Source: Norana najaformis (taxonomy: Eukaryota; Annelida; Clitellata; Crassiclitellata; Hormogastridae). From it: a DNA stretch of 64,000 nt. The notes beneath the pieces were generated by a model that worked only from the letters and a program-made list of their open reading frames with translations, was not told the DNA's origin and ran no database searches. The first letter of the stretch is position 1, and every line of letters begins with the position of its first letter. The position numbers and the translations under genes are program-made. This document shows, piece by piece, positions 23,075 to 35,775 of the stretch. The DNA is taken from contig OZ029915.1 of NCBI GenBank assembly GCA_964023275.1, forward strand, positions 36,273,073-36,337,072. Reading direction: 5' to 3'.

Positions 23075-23605
23075 GTCTTTCTATACACTACTAGCTTAAA
23101 AATCTTTCCTTATACTACTAGCCTAAACATCTTTGTTTACACTACTAGCCTAAACATCTTTCTTTACACTACTAGCCTAAACATATTTCTTTACATAACT
23201 AGCCTAAACATATTTCTTTACACTACTAGCCTATACATCTGTCTTTACACTACTAGTTTAAACATCTTTCTTTACACTATTAGCCTAAACATCTTTCTCT
23301 ACACTACTAGCCTAAACATATTTCTCTACACAACTAGCCTAAACATATTTCTTTACACTACTAGCCTAAACATATTTCTTTACACTACTAGTTTAAACAT
23401 CTTTCTTTACACTATTAGCCTAAACATCTTTCTTTACACTACTAGCCCAAACATATTTCTTTACACTACTAGCCTAAACATCTTTCTTTACACTACTAGC
23501 CCAAACATCTTTCTTCACACTACTAGCCTAAACATCTTTCTTTACACTACTAGCCTAAACATCTTCCTTTACACTACTAGCATAAACATCTTTCTTTACA
23601 CTACT
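23075..23605. repeat. 27-bp minisatellite, about 20 units
   Basis: The unit is ACACTACTAGCCTAAACATC followed by TTTCTTT. Copies differ at one to three positions (TTTCTTT or TTTCTCT; ATC or ATA). The two outermost units are the most diverged. Confidence 0.95.
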
Positions 23606-24404
23606 GTGGGTCAGCGTGTCAAATACGTACAAATATTTATTCCTGGTTTGTAAAACGTTGTCCTTTCTTCAAACCGCTTCTAGCAATTGAAATTAAGTTA
23701 CCGCTATACCTTTCGAAGTTTTCTTTGCGTTTCGCCTTTCGACTTTTCAGAGCTTAAACTTCACGAAACTGCTTTTGCTGCATACGAACGATAGGTAGCG
23801 GCTGAGCTTTCCTTTTTTACCAGCTGCATTTGCTTCGCCGTTCTGCTTATGGATGCCGTTAGTAGAATGGAGGCAGCAGCTTGTCGCGGCGATCGGGCAT
23901 CGGCCGGGAGTCCAGACCATGTTCTGCTTTAGGAAAGTAATTATGCACGTAACTCAGAACTGCGACTTGTAGGCGACAGCGTCGCTAGCATAAAATTGAT
24001 TTAATAGGCTGCAGACTGTGTTTTGCTTGGCTGAATGTTGGTGTTGCTGTGACTAGACGCAGTGGTCTGACTCACCTTCTGACAATTCTCTTTGCAATCA
24101 CTAGCCGTGCAAATAGATCTACTAAACGAATTTATGAAAAACTTCTCTTTGACCATTCTAATGTATGGTCGTGTCAGCAACCAGATATTGTAGGTGACTA
24201 GTTCAACAGCTGATAAAACTCCATTATTCAACAGCTGATAAAACTCCATTAGTATTACTGTTTTACTAATTCCATTTTCTTTTACTATACCTATTTTCCT
24301 ACTTGACGTTGTCTGTGCAAATATAACTAAATAATTCTATTAACGTTCAGTCATGTCCAAACAAAAACTCGCATTACAACATTACAATTTAAAAATATAT
24401 TCTT
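23606..24404. other. Gene-free
   Basis: No recognisable gene. The segment 24096-24133 resembles 28361-28402 (AATCACT[AT]GCCGTGCA, ATAGATCTACTA). CAACAGCTGATAAAACTCCATTA is duplicated around 24206-24252. Confidence 0.4.
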
Positions 24405-24548
24405 AATTTGATATATTTGCATTCACTCAATTTGATATCTTTGCATTCACTCAATTTGATATCTTCGCATTCACTCAATTTGATATCTTTGCATTCACTC
24501 AATTTGAAATCTTTGCATTCACTCAATTTGATATCTTTGCATTCACTC
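24405..24548. repeat. 24-bp minisatellite, exactly six units
   Basis: The unit is AATTTGATATCTTTGCATTC plus ACTC. The array spans 144 bp, six full units, with only three single-base differences. Confidence 0.95.
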
Positions 24549-24995
24549 TTATACTGGTGCCCTAGTCACTACTAAGCTCACTTTATCCTTAGATTGGTTT
24601 CCTAACGTCTAACCATGTGACATCACCTTAGTTTAGTTCCATAGCTTCTAGACTGGATTCATCATGCTAAACTGCTCCTCTAGCAATCTATCTATAACAA
24701 ACACTTTTCAAAATACGTCTAAGTTTTTAAAATAGGAGTTCATTCAATTACTCTCAACTATTCAGACGGTTTTTTGTAATAGGGCGCGTTCTGGGATCTG
24801 TATAATAGTAGCCTTAGGTACATGGACTCTGCCGCCGCGGGCGAATGTAATTGAATTGGGCTGTAGAAAGTTTAGGGAAGCGTTGGCGCTTTGGTTAGAC
24901 TTATATATAAGGCGGTATATAAATGTAAGCTTTAATTTCATAATGTGTTAAAACTGTCTGTATTGTAACTTTGTAACTTTAAATTAATAAATATC

Positions 24996-25065
24996 GTTTT
25001 TAGTCTCTTGCATAGCCTCTTGGCGCGCTTAATTGAAGCAAGAGACTGAAACCGATTGAAAGAGA
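24996..25065 (-). repeat. Copy of the spacer found in the 27.9-kb palindrome
   Basis: The complement reads CAATCGGTTTCAGTCTCTTGC then TTCAA and GCGCGCCAAGAGGCTATGC, matching 27987-28031 apart from a few changes. Confidence 0.7.
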
Positions 25066-25354
25066 AAGTTCCAGCAAAACGTCGTCGACGCTTAAGTTAA
25101 AACGCAAGGAGTCCGACTGAATAATTTGCGAACAATTTGCGAAACAAGAGCGCAGATGTTCTGCGCGGTAGAGGCGAGTCAAATCTTAAATCTCCTTCAG
25201 ATTTAATGCGGTTTCGTGCGCTAATTAACTGGACACTTTCTATTGTCAAGGGCCGATCGTCATTTTGAACGGCTTGATTGTAAACAGTTTCGCCACAAAC
25301 CGTTTGCACAATGTTGAACCGGGAATTATAAGCCGTCTATTTCAGGAAAAGCTG

Positions 25355-25600
25355 TGACTCGATGTCACCAGATGCCGCGCTTTCGCACTTCAATTCTATC
25401 CTTGTGTGCCTTCTCGTGTGTTGGACCGTTCACCTGTAACTGTCTCCCAATTGCACGAGGAACTATTGTATTTGACTCTGAGCATCATACATTTTCAAAC
25501 GATCTTAAAACGTACTTGTTTGAATCAGCCAAATAGTCATGTGTGCATCACCTAGGTAAGGTAATTAAAAGGCGCTATATTAAGTATCTTGATATATAAC
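25355..25600 (+). mobile_element. LINE 3' end fragment
   Basis: The reading FSNDLKTYLFESAK and a stop is the usual end of a CR1/L2-type polymerase (F-x-x-x-L-K-T-x-L-F). It is followed by AAAAGGCGCTATATTAAGTA, a LINE tail form also seen near 35587 and 45422. Confidence 0.55.
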
Positions 25601-26384
25601 TACATACATCAGCGGACCAGGGTCTGCGGAGTAACTTCAATCTTCCATTACAGAGGGTTTTTGACAGATTAGATTCTAACGAACGCCTGCATGTCGAATT
25701 TGTGAGGAATGCTTTCTTCAGATCACGAAATTTCAGTCGATGATTTAAATCGTGTGCTGCGAACGCTTCACTCGGCTGTAGTCAATCCTCGTCTTCGGCG
25801 CAACACGAACCAAAACTCTGAATCCGTCGTCATTCAGTCACGGGTAAGTATCCGTTGGTTTGGGTCTACGTGTATGCAAGTGTCAGCCAATGTTGACTTT
25901 TCCAACTTGTCAGGCATCGTTTCCTTACAGACGAACTTGTTCCTAATTAAATCTGACATCATTGAATCCAGCGAGGAGAGCCTTCGAGGGGTTAGAAAAG
26001 GCGCTACAAAATATCCAGATATACATGCCTACGAAGAATGCATGCAGGATTTTAAACCGCGCAGGCCAAACTCTGGCTCCTGTTGATTCATTTGGCCTGC
26101 CAACACGACCGTAGATGTCGCAAGACTCAGTGCTCAACTGGAGGAGCATGACATTTACATTCATTTTGCCGACTTATTATGAATAGGATCAGAGTCACAT
26201 GCCATGATTGTCGTGACAAATGGTCTGCTCGGTTTTGAAGCTTCGTGACGAAGATGAAAAAATGCGACCAATATTTAAAGTATTATTTGTAGTCTAATAT
26301 ATCTTTGAGACCGTGCATGCACACAGATCGCTTACTTTAAGCTATGAAATTTTAGCGATTATTATGTAACTGAACACTGAATAC
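25601..26384. other. Gene-free
   Basis: A 125-codon plus-strand ORF at 25709-26086 shows no domain I recognise. It may belong to the repeat mosaic around it. Confidence 0.35.
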
Positions 26385-27360
26385 AGACATGGGGACCATA
26401 GCTGAATTTTGTAAGAAATGGAGATTTCAGCTAAGTACATCCAAAACTGTTTTCAACGTATTCCATCTACACATTGCAAATGCTGAGCACAAATTAAACA
26501 TCAAACTCAACGGCCAACGCATCGACCATAGGGTTTAAAATACCCCGACATATCTGGGCGTGACCCTGGAGAGGTCATGTAGAAACCATTACTGCTTGTA
26601 GAAGACTGCAGCCTAGATCAGCGCTCGAATCAATCTGCTGAGCAAACTAGCTGGCTCGACTTGGGGCTACACTGCCGAGACCTTAAGAACTTAACCCTTG
26701 TTCTTTGCTACTCAGCAACAGAGTATTGTACCCCTATATATGGCGTCGTTTGGCCCACATTTGGCTAGCTGATGTCCCTCTCCATACGTCCATGCGCATT
26801 ATTACAGGAATGTTGTGCCGAATCGGCCCAACTCAATTGCAGTGGCTGGCGGTCCTTCGCAATATCGCACCATCTCACCTCCGTAGGAAGGAGGCCACTG
26901 CAAGGATTCTGAAAAGGATTGATGCGAACAAAAATGAACCTCTTTATGACGATATCCTTCGCACTCGTCAGCATGCCTGTCTTCGAGACGCCCGATTGGG
27001 TTGGACGCATTGGGACTTGACAGCTAATTCGAGCAGGAGGCAGCGAATGTGACTAACCACTCCCTCATCGTTGAGCTGTCTCTCCGTCATCCAGGCTTCA
27101 ACTTGCCTCGACGATTCTTAATCGAATACGTACGGGCCAGGAATGTTAGGCATACAGAGCCTCGTCAAATGGGGGCAAGTCACTGATCCTTCGTGGAGCT
27201 GAAGCGCAGCGCAAACTGTGGTGCACATTGGCAATGCCTGCCAGTAAACATGTTTCAGTGGGGGACTATTAACTCTTCATCTCTCTGGTGAAAAGGCTTG
27301 CAACTGGTTGGACACGAACCGCGTACATCAGAAGGAGTAGACGTCATTGAAACATGATCT
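26385..27360 (+). mobile_element. Jockey-like LINE polymerase C-terminal fragment, decayed
   Basis: Several frames keep the order of a jockey-type polymerase after the active site: FCKKWRFQLSTSKTVFNVFH (26410), P-x-Y-L-G-V-T-L-E (26545), a YSATEYCTPIYGVVWP-like thumb segment (26708, frame-shifted), TSMRIITGMLCRIGPTQLQW (26790) and LRNIAPSHLRRKEATARI (26860). Near 27195 a Cys/His-rich zinc-knuckle-like remnant (H-I-G-N-A-C) follows. Stops at 26538 and elsewhere rule out activity. The jockey call rests on the T-x-W-L-x-V-L-x-N-I-A-P-x-H-L-R-R block. Confidence 0.8.
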
Positions 27361-27860
27361 GTTTATAGCGTTTTCTCTGAGTGACGGTCGGATTTCGGTG
27401 TATGTATATGAATTGAAATTTTTGGATAGCTGACTGTCGATCTTGTTCGACTGTTTGGTGTGTTGTCAGTAACTAAATGTATTGTTTCCGTTGGTAGCGT
27501 CTGTCCACGCTTCAGTCACAGTTAATCGCTCGCGGACAATTTGGACGTCACGCGGTGATGAGTTGAATAGTCTTCGGTCATGACATTCGATCCTCGCGGC
27601 AGGTTTCGCATTTTGGGTCGGTGTTCTTCAATCCGAAAGCCTTGTCACCTGCTCCGAAACGACACACGACCCGATCTCACATGTTGAGAAACAAACTATG
27701 CGCTATATAAATGCCTGCTCGCATTACATGAAAATTACACTCGGTTATGATACAAACGATGACATGTGTTAGTAAACATGCACGGGCGTGTTAGAGTACA
27801 TCCAATAGAAATACTTTGATGCGCTAGAGGCATTAGATCTTTACTTGTATTGCGATTATT
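27361..27860. other. Gene-free
   Basis: No gene seen. A GCGCTATATAAATGCC near 27700 is like other LINE 3' tails in the window. Confidence 0.4.
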
Positions 27861-28147
27861 GCTAATTGAACGAATATTTGTGAATCCCAGCAGCAACGAC
27901 ATATGTAGGACATATGAAGCTCATACGGAAATACTGTCATATGGCTTCATATGTCCTGCATATGAAGTTACTTTTGGGACTTCTGTCAATCGGTTTCAGT
28001 CTCTTGCTTCAAGCGCGCCAAGAGACTATGCTAATTGAACGAATATTTGTGAATCCCCAAAGTAACTTCATACGCAGGACATATGAAGCCATATGACAGT
28101 ATTTCCGTATGAGCTTCATATGTCCTACATATGACGTTGCTGTTGGG
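27861..28147. mobile_element. Palindromic MITE-like element with duplicated flank
   Basis: Arms 27886-27979 and 28055-28147 (about 93 bp) are reverse complements with few mismatches and contain smaller palindromes built on CATATGAAGC/GCTTCATATG. Each arm is preceded by the same 25-bp sequence (GCTAATTGAACGAATATTTG plus TGAATC) at 27861 and 28030. The 75-bp spacer recurs alone at 24996-25065, and an arm recurs at 51540-51625. Confidence 0.85.
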
Positions 28148-28920
28148 AAAGCATCTTCTATGAAGCTCCACATTTACGCCGTCGGATGTCACGCAGCAAT
28201 CCATTTACAACCTTGAAACCGAAAAAGTGTAATCTTGTACAAATTGCATGTGCTTGAATTTCCTTATGAAGTCACGCAGACATTCCCTGGGCATTTCTCT
28301 TCCCCTACCCACACATCGCACAGTCCATCCACGGAAATTTCCTCTTATAACAATTCTCCCGGGAATCACTTGCCGTGCATATAGATCTACTATCAAGAAT
28401 TTAGTGGAGGGAGATAAAATGTTTATTTATTTCTTAAATGTTTTGGCCCATGCTGAATAGCATCCACTACAATCTGTTGGACAGTTTCCTTTTTGGAACA
28501 ACTTCGTATCACAGCGATAAAAATCACAATAATTATTATAAACAATAATATTAGCTAGACGCTTCTTTGCAGCAAACAGCGCTAAGAATCTCTCTTTGGC
28601 ACAAGTTAAAGTAGCATAATAGCGATGAGTTCTTTGGAACAAATAATCGACTTAAGACGGTGTAGATAAGGTTATGTCAACTTTAAAATAGCATTAATAC
28701 TATTTACTATTATTACTATTATTATTATTACTGCCAGGATGCCCACTTGAGCTCACATGAGGGTCATATTCTCATGTGGGACCCATTAGGGCGCATGTGG
28801 ATCCCATCAAATGTTTATGGGCAAGGTGACAAGGTAGCATCTGTATTTCTAAAATATGTACACTCAGTCAGAGTTCGATATTCCAAATATGGTCACATAG
28901 CAGTTTCACAGCGCACACAT
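28148..28920. other. Gene-free
   Basis: Two minus-strand ORFs (28205-28396 and 28427-28642) lie close together but show no recognisable domain. A plus-strand ORF from 28747 runs into the microsatellite and is not a gene. Confidence 0.4.
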
Positions 28921-28921
28921 A

Positions 28922-29072
<151 letters not shown>

Positions 29073-31535
29073 CCCATGAAGTCTGCATATAGTTACAGTA
29101 GAGCCCATCAAGTTATTTACGAGGAGTAATAACGTATTATCCGCGTCTTTTCGTTAATTCTACTTAATGGGTTCTGATCATAATTTGTTCCGGGCTCAGC
29201 GCTTAAGCTCAAGGATTTTCTGCTTATTGAAACTAATCACTGAATTATTAATCGCTCGTGCAGTAGCTTGTGTGTTTTCTGAGATTGTACTTATTTTGCA
29301 TGATTGGTATAAATGCATTTAAAGATCATTGCAAGTAAGTAAGTAGGTAGGCAGGTAAGTAAATAAGTAATTAAGTCAGTAGAAAGTAGTCGTAAGTAGT
29401 ATTTTATTAACGTAAGATAAATGCTCTCACATTATAAAATAGGCAGTTGGTGTAGATCCAGTGTCTGAAGTGGCTGAAGAGATTTCGTTACTTCTATTAC
29501 AAACTTACATCTGTTTATTTACAATAATCTTGAGATTTATAACATTCGTCAGCTATACATACTTTGTTTTGATCACTTCAAGAAGCTACTCATGCTTCTT
29601 CATACATTGCGCTTCTCATCATGCAGTTATTTACTCTATCAAATTCTCTAACCGCTCTTAAGTCTTTGCTGCACCAAATCTGTGGAACGAACGCTCAACT
29701 TCGATAGTAGGTTAATCCTCCATATGTCATTAGCTATGAATTCTCCTTTGAACTTTTCTTTCTAATTCAAAATTGTTATATTCGCCCAACTTTCTTTTGC
29801 CGATTCCCATCCTTCACAATGCTGCAAAAGCCATAACACGATAAACACTTTCCACCTTAATATCACATAGTCTTTGTTTGATGGACTTCATTATGGCAGA
29901 TAAATTTACCAAAAAGCTGGCTTTTGCCGACTTCGTTTGATTTTATTTGATTTGATTAAGACTCTGTGAATAATCTGTTATTCTTAGTGAAGCTTATTGT
30001 GGCGCTAAGAATTTTGGTAATTTACATTATATAATATTACACTACAATGCAACTAAATTTCAACATTGTATCTATAAAATCTTTACCTGGCATAGGACTT
30101 TATAGTTTTCATACAGCATTGGAATAGCAATAAAATTAAAAATTTTGTTACAGTAACCTAATTAGAGTCTACTAATTGGAAAAATCAATACAGTGCATAT
30201 TTTTCTTCGCTGTAACATTAGAAAGCCAGTGAGCAAAAGCACAGAGAGACCTGATGGTAGGGTGGGAGAGAGTAACGCGGGAGAGATAACACAAGAGAAA
30301 CCGGGAAAAATACAAGAAATAGTGACACACAGAGATAAAATGAGCCTAATACAGTGAAATAATAAGAGAAAGCTAGCCATGTATGCAGGCCGTAAGAGAC
30401 GAAACGTGAAAGAAATCTACTTATCACGTGTATTAGTGCTGTAAATAACATAGGTCTAATCGTTGAAAGCGATTTCCATGAACAGAAACGCCGTTATGCG
30501 CTAATTTGCAGCAACGCACGCGTCAATGCATTCAACGCACAAAGCAATCTGTCTAATGTTCTCAAGTTTGCGAAACACTGTGTTCACCTCGGCTAACTAT
30601 CCTGACCTATAGGCAAGTACGCAGGTGAATTCATAACTGGATATGACTGGCAAAATTCATGCTGCGGTACATTTGCGAAATTTATGTCCAAATGCATTTC
30701 TATACTTAAAGAACACGTGGGCATCGGTTGGAACGAAGTCGAGTGAAGTCGTTCTATGGGGAGAGGCAAAATCGTGTACATAGATAATTTTAGCTCTATA
30801 GTGCATGAACAGCTATGACTTAAATATTTGCCTAATAAGACCATGACAAAATATATGGTCCTTAAACTAAGACGAAGATATATTAAGTGAAACACACATT
30901 TAAGCTTCCTGCGCCTTTCAGTTACACTGAAATTACATAATAGGCCAATGTGATTAAATGCAATGAATTTCACTAAATTTTAAAATGAATGCCTGTATGA
31001 TAATTGTGTAGCAGGATTATCACAACACCATACATAAAGTCTCTGTTTTTCACATTCTTTGCTTTTCACGTTATTTAGTCAACACCGCCACTGCCGTACT
31101 CGGGTAGCGCCAGTCCCAAGCCGGGATAAAGGAGTAAAGCGACGTCAACGGTCTTTGATGCCATAAGATGTCGTTAAACATTGGAACTACTACTAGGTTC
31201 TTTAGTCAATAGGATGCTAAATTTGAAGCAATTCATAGCTTAAAATAGTTGTTGGTCACGTTGACTATTTTTTCTACAGAAAAAAACAATTCTATGGAAT
31301 CCGTTTCCCATGTTTTGAAACCCGATTGCTAAGCTGTTACAAATTCCAACAACCATGGCAAGACCGCTGAGAATACTGGCGCTTTCGGAGACATATACGA
31401 CTCCACTTTCACTTTATGGTTGAGTGACAGTCACTAAATAGATTTCGGGTGGCACTGAGAAACTGCGATGCTTTTGTAATTTTCTAAAACGTTCAATTTC
31501 TACAAAATGTTTACTTTAACACAAAAAAGCAATCA
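29073..31535. other. Gene-free
   Basis: Short AAGT-type repeats lie at 29330-29395. A possible worn LINE end (T-N-L-W-N-E-R) lies near 29670. ORFs at 30162-30451 and 30593-30973 show no domain. Confidence 0.4.
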
Positions 31536-31539
31536 CCCA

Positions 31540-31705
31540 CCGTAGCTGCCACGCTCTCTCTGCCTGACTTATGGATCTTGACCTGGAATCGAACCCTTTC
31601 GCTTATCGATTTTGTTTTGACTGAACGCCTGTGAATAAGCTGGTCCCCGTGACGTGGCTTCGTTGGGCGCTGTAGAAATCTCGAGATTACGATCACGATT
31701 ACTAA
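31540..31705 (+). repeat. GATTACGA-tailed retroelement 3' end
   Basis: Same order as the copies at 21890, 50340 and 56840: TGGATCTTGACCTGGAA, TATCGATTTTGTTTTGACTG, GCCTGTGAATAAGCTGG, AAATCTCGAGATTACGATCA. Confidence 0.8.
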
Positions 31706-34675
31706 GTTACTGCTCTCTGATAGCTAGCACATCGTAATCAAGCCAACATCTGCAGCAAATTGGTACGCTTAATATACAATGAACGTATCGCTATTGCGCT
31801 CGGGACAGCATATAGGCGGTGTCACCATTGCTGATACGCATACGACCTAATATACCTTGCCAGTCATTATATTAGTTCTGCTGCTATTCAGTTTGCTGAA
31901 TATTTAAAAGACGGAAGGTCACTTAGAAGGTTTCGCAATAAAAATCTGCTTCTGTATACTGTAAGCAAAATTATTCCACCTAGAAAAGCAATTCTGCAGA
32001 TACTGTACGAGGTGTCGCAATATATCTATGCCAGTTTGATAGTTGAATTTTGAGGCTGGGTCAGAATAAATTCAAGTAAAATAGTTCAAACTTGGGTCCC
32101 GGTATGCATCCAATGAAACGGTTTACAAGGAGAAGTTCACGCAGAGACAGCACACCGGACGACAGAAAGACAATAAGAAAACTTTGTTGAAAAAACCTTT
32201 TTTTGAAAAGTGAGAAGTCTAATGAAATCAAAAATAACAGAGGTATTCTAGTTCATTTCGCGTCAAATTGAGCCATCTATAACACAAACAATCGACTGAA
32301 TCTTAAATTATGTAGAAGTGATGAACTGGCAGATGACAATTTTTAAGGTCCGAAAGAAGCGCTTAGCTGATACATGGACCTAGAGCAGAATACGTCGTTC
32401 AATCAGGCATTCAATTTGCTCTGTCCAGAGCTTTATAGCCCTATCAATATCAATCGGTTGAGTGGTTTCGCCTTTCTACGGAATAAAAATTCCCATCTCC
32501 AGTAATTACATCGGCTTGCATAAAACTCCACCACTGTTGCATCAACGAGATGCTAATGTACAGTGTGACCGCTGATGCATTATTACAGAGTAAACTTTTG
32601 TCTGATCTAATAGACCTAAAATACATAAAACTGACCACAAAACGCTGTGTGCCTGTGGAGCAATGTGCCAGCACTCGGTGCACCGGAGACTGCTCTATGG
32701 GCTCAAAGGCGCCCTTCCATTGCATTCAGAAGAACTTCCTGGCTACGGCTGGCGACTGAGGCAGCGCTTGCAGAGGATACAGCGGCAACTGAACAACGTC
32801 GACCTAGACTGAGCCACGAGAGCAGAACGGATATCCGTTGCATTATCAGAATCGCCGCTGATGAATGGCATTGTTGGTGGATGCATCGTCGTCTCTGGGG
32901 ATTCAAGATGAAGCTTTCTGCACCCAACCCATCTATGGATAAAATTCTCAAAATTCATGAATACTGTTCCTTGTGTATTTGGTTTATTGTTCGGAGCTTA
33001 ACTACAAAAAAGTCTTAACTAAGATGGGCCACAATCGTGATCTCCAAAAGGTCTTTAAGAAAACGAACAACAGTTATTACCTCCGAAATAAAACTTAAAC
33101 TTACGATATAGGTGTATACAAGTAATATATGTTACAGTCGTGTGCATATCCATCGATAAAATCTGCTTCGTGTTCAATCACTACACTAACGGTGGAATGG
33201 TCACGCGGCGAAAGAAAAGACTGGTCACCCGCTCTCAAGTGTCGAGGCAAAGAATATGAAGTCGATAAAACTTCATAGTTATGACTGCTTCTCGTAGTTC
33301 GCTTACAGCACTGCTTGTCTACTCTTATCCATACATCTATTCACAACTGACAAAATTATGTCATTTCAAAACTCTAAGAAAATAAGATATCCTTTGAGGA
33401 AGATTTGGGTCTGCGTATCGCTACGATCTATAATGTTTGGAATTGCACGCATATGCCTTTGGCCCTGTTACCAGTACCTTACCACATTTGCTCTTCAATC
33501 TCTTCAATCGCTTCTTACACGTCAGCGAATCCGTTTAAATCCTATCGACAAATGTTCTCTACCGTTCTCTTTCTGTAGGTCGCATCTTGCAGCATTTACA
33601 GCAATCAAACTGGCTTGGATTACTAGTTAATAATTTGCAGTATTGTTTTAATTGTTCATTGTCTAGCCCAAGTAATTAACAAACAGACAGATAATTAAGT
33701 AATGAAGTTCTCTGGTCTTGACTTCTAAATTATAAGGGTTCTTGCAGAGCGATCGATCGATCACCAAGACAGCTACATGGGACGGACAGGGGTCGGGTCT
33801 TTACGTTTCGTTGAAAACAGTCAGCAGTGGAAACTGTTTGTTTAATTCCGGGAAGAAAATATGCCTCTGCAAAACTTACAGTTTTTCCCATTCTCGTGCG
33901 TTTTTTACTGTGAAGATGGATTATCTATTCTGCTCTGGCAGCTACTGTCATCAAGTCGAGGGCTTTGCAAATACGTAAGGCTTTACGTCCGGAGTCTACA
34001 TGCTGGAGTCCTTATCATCTGGACTGTGAATCGTCGACAAGCAAATGTCTCAAGCAGGCAGTGGGAAGGCCTCAAAGAACAGTTGCTACAGCAGTTGAGA
34101 AATACAGACAGGTTGAGAGATAGAGACAGAAAGCGCAACAGCTTGAAATAGAGATGAAAGCAGTGAAACAGAGAAAATTGGAGATTGAAAAAGACAAAAA
34201 GAGAGATAGTTTATGAGGAAGAGAGAGACACAGAGAGGGCGAGGGAGTAATAAAAAAGAAAAGTTCAGATGCAGAAGTCGATAGGAGAAAGGGAAAAAGC
34301 AAGACCAAACACTTGAAACAAAGAACTCTATAAAAATGGAAATCTAGAGAACGATTGAAAAGTGGAAGATTGCCAGACAGCCACACAGAGCACTCTAAGT
34401 GAACAGACAGACAGGCAGAGTCAGACAGGCAAAATGACGGTCACACAAAAAGCAAATCACATTATTACAACTACACAATGAAAAGAGACGGATAAACACA
34501 CAGAAGTCTATTAAGGGACACACGGTCAATTAGTCAACCAAATCTTTTATCGAGCACCTAATTATCAGTAAGCAAAATAGAATGAATTGCAAATATTGTT
34601 GATGCCATAAGTTAAACCCGAACGGAATCAAAGTTTCTTTACAAGGGTCACCTGATGTTTTAGTTATTCACGGAC
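31706..34675. other. Gene-free
   Basis: Overlapping ORFs of 90-123 codons at 32450-33018 and 33358-33630 have no recognisable domain. A purine-rich AGACAGAGA tract fills about 34095-34440. Confidence 0.4.
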
Positions 34676-34903
34676 TAAGTAACAACAACATGATATAAGT
34701 GATTGCATTATGTTAAGTAACAACAACATGATATAAGTGATTGCATTATGTTAAGTAACAACAACATGATATAAGTGATTGCATTATGTTAAGTAACAAC
34801 AACATGGTATCAGTGATTGCATTATGTTAAGTAACAACAACATGATATAAGTGATTGCATTATGTTAAGTAACAACAACATGGTATCAGTGATTGCATTA
34901 TGT
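34676..34903. repeat. 38-bp minisatellite, exactly six units in an A-A-A-B-A-B pattern
   Basis: The unit is TAAGTAACAACAACATGATA plus TAAGTGATTGCATTATGT. Units 4 and 6 carry GGTATCAG in place of GATATAAG. The total is 228 bp with no partial unit. Confidence 0.95.
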
Positions 34904-35059
34904 GCAATGCACAGCATACTCTTAATTCTACGTGATAACGTACATGATAATAAAATAATTAAAATTATTCATAATTATAAATATGTAGAAACCCAGAGTT
35001 AAAGCATAATAGCGTTGGCATAATAGAAGTAACTTGCTGTGCAAACCATGCCTGTAACA

Positions 35060-35615
35060 GTTACGTCAGATTCGGTCAATAGGGCGCCGCCAGTCGTTCA
35101 GCGCTTCAGAAACATTGAGAGATACATTCCTTCGTCCTGACGCGCCTGCTCTAGTGTCGTTCCATCCTCAGAGGCCTGCTGAAATTAAGAATACCTCACC
35201 TCAGTCCGTCCTGGACTGTTCCTCGGCCTAGGGGTCAATCTACCAAAATTCTCTCACATATCATATTCACTGGCTTCCTTTCGAGGGAAGAATGAAATTC
35301 AAGATCTATCTCCTTGGTCGGGCTTTGTTGGTCCGCTGCGCCTCCGCATGCTTTCGGCAGATAGTTCAATCGAGGAGTTAATCGCTTCATTCAGCTGCCC
35401 AAGGAGATTTTCTGGCATCTCGCTGATCTACATCATTATGCAAACACTGCGCATTCTCGAATTTTGGTCCATCATTCAGGAAAATATGTTCTGTTCCTTC
35501 TTGCTTTGCTCACGCTGTATTTTCTTCTTATGTTAAGATTCAGCTGCTTACAGTGATGTTCCAAGCTCTTTAAAGAGATTTTTAAAGGGCGCTATATAAA
35601 ACCCAAATACATCCA
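35060..35615 (+). mobile_element. LINE 3' end fragment, decayed
   Basis: Readings such as H-I-I-F-T-G-F-L (from an H-W-L-P-V block) then KFKIYLLGRALLVRC (frame-shifted) are remnants of the region after the polymerase of a CR1/L2-type LINE. It ends in AAAGGGCGCTATATAAAACC, followed by a CATA microsatellite. Confidence 0.55.
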
Positions 35616-35775
35616 TACATACATACACAGTACTGTGGAATAGCGCTAAGATACATCCATTTATTCAAACATACACATATACATATATATATACATACAA
35701 ACATACATACATAAATACATACATGCTTACATACTTACAAACATCCATACATACATACATACATAGTACAGTGGA
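35616..35775. repeat. (CATA)n array
   Basis: Imperfect CATA tetranucleotides continuing the LINE tail. Confidence 0.85.

Noticed and set aside
23075..24548. Regular repeats that could suggest a CRISPR array
   Set aside because: Units are directly adjacent with no unique spacers, the genome is eukaryotic and no cas-like gene is present.
32450..33018. ORFs of 91-123 codons on both strands
   Set aside because: No family recognised and the open frames mirror one another. Left as unexplained sequence.
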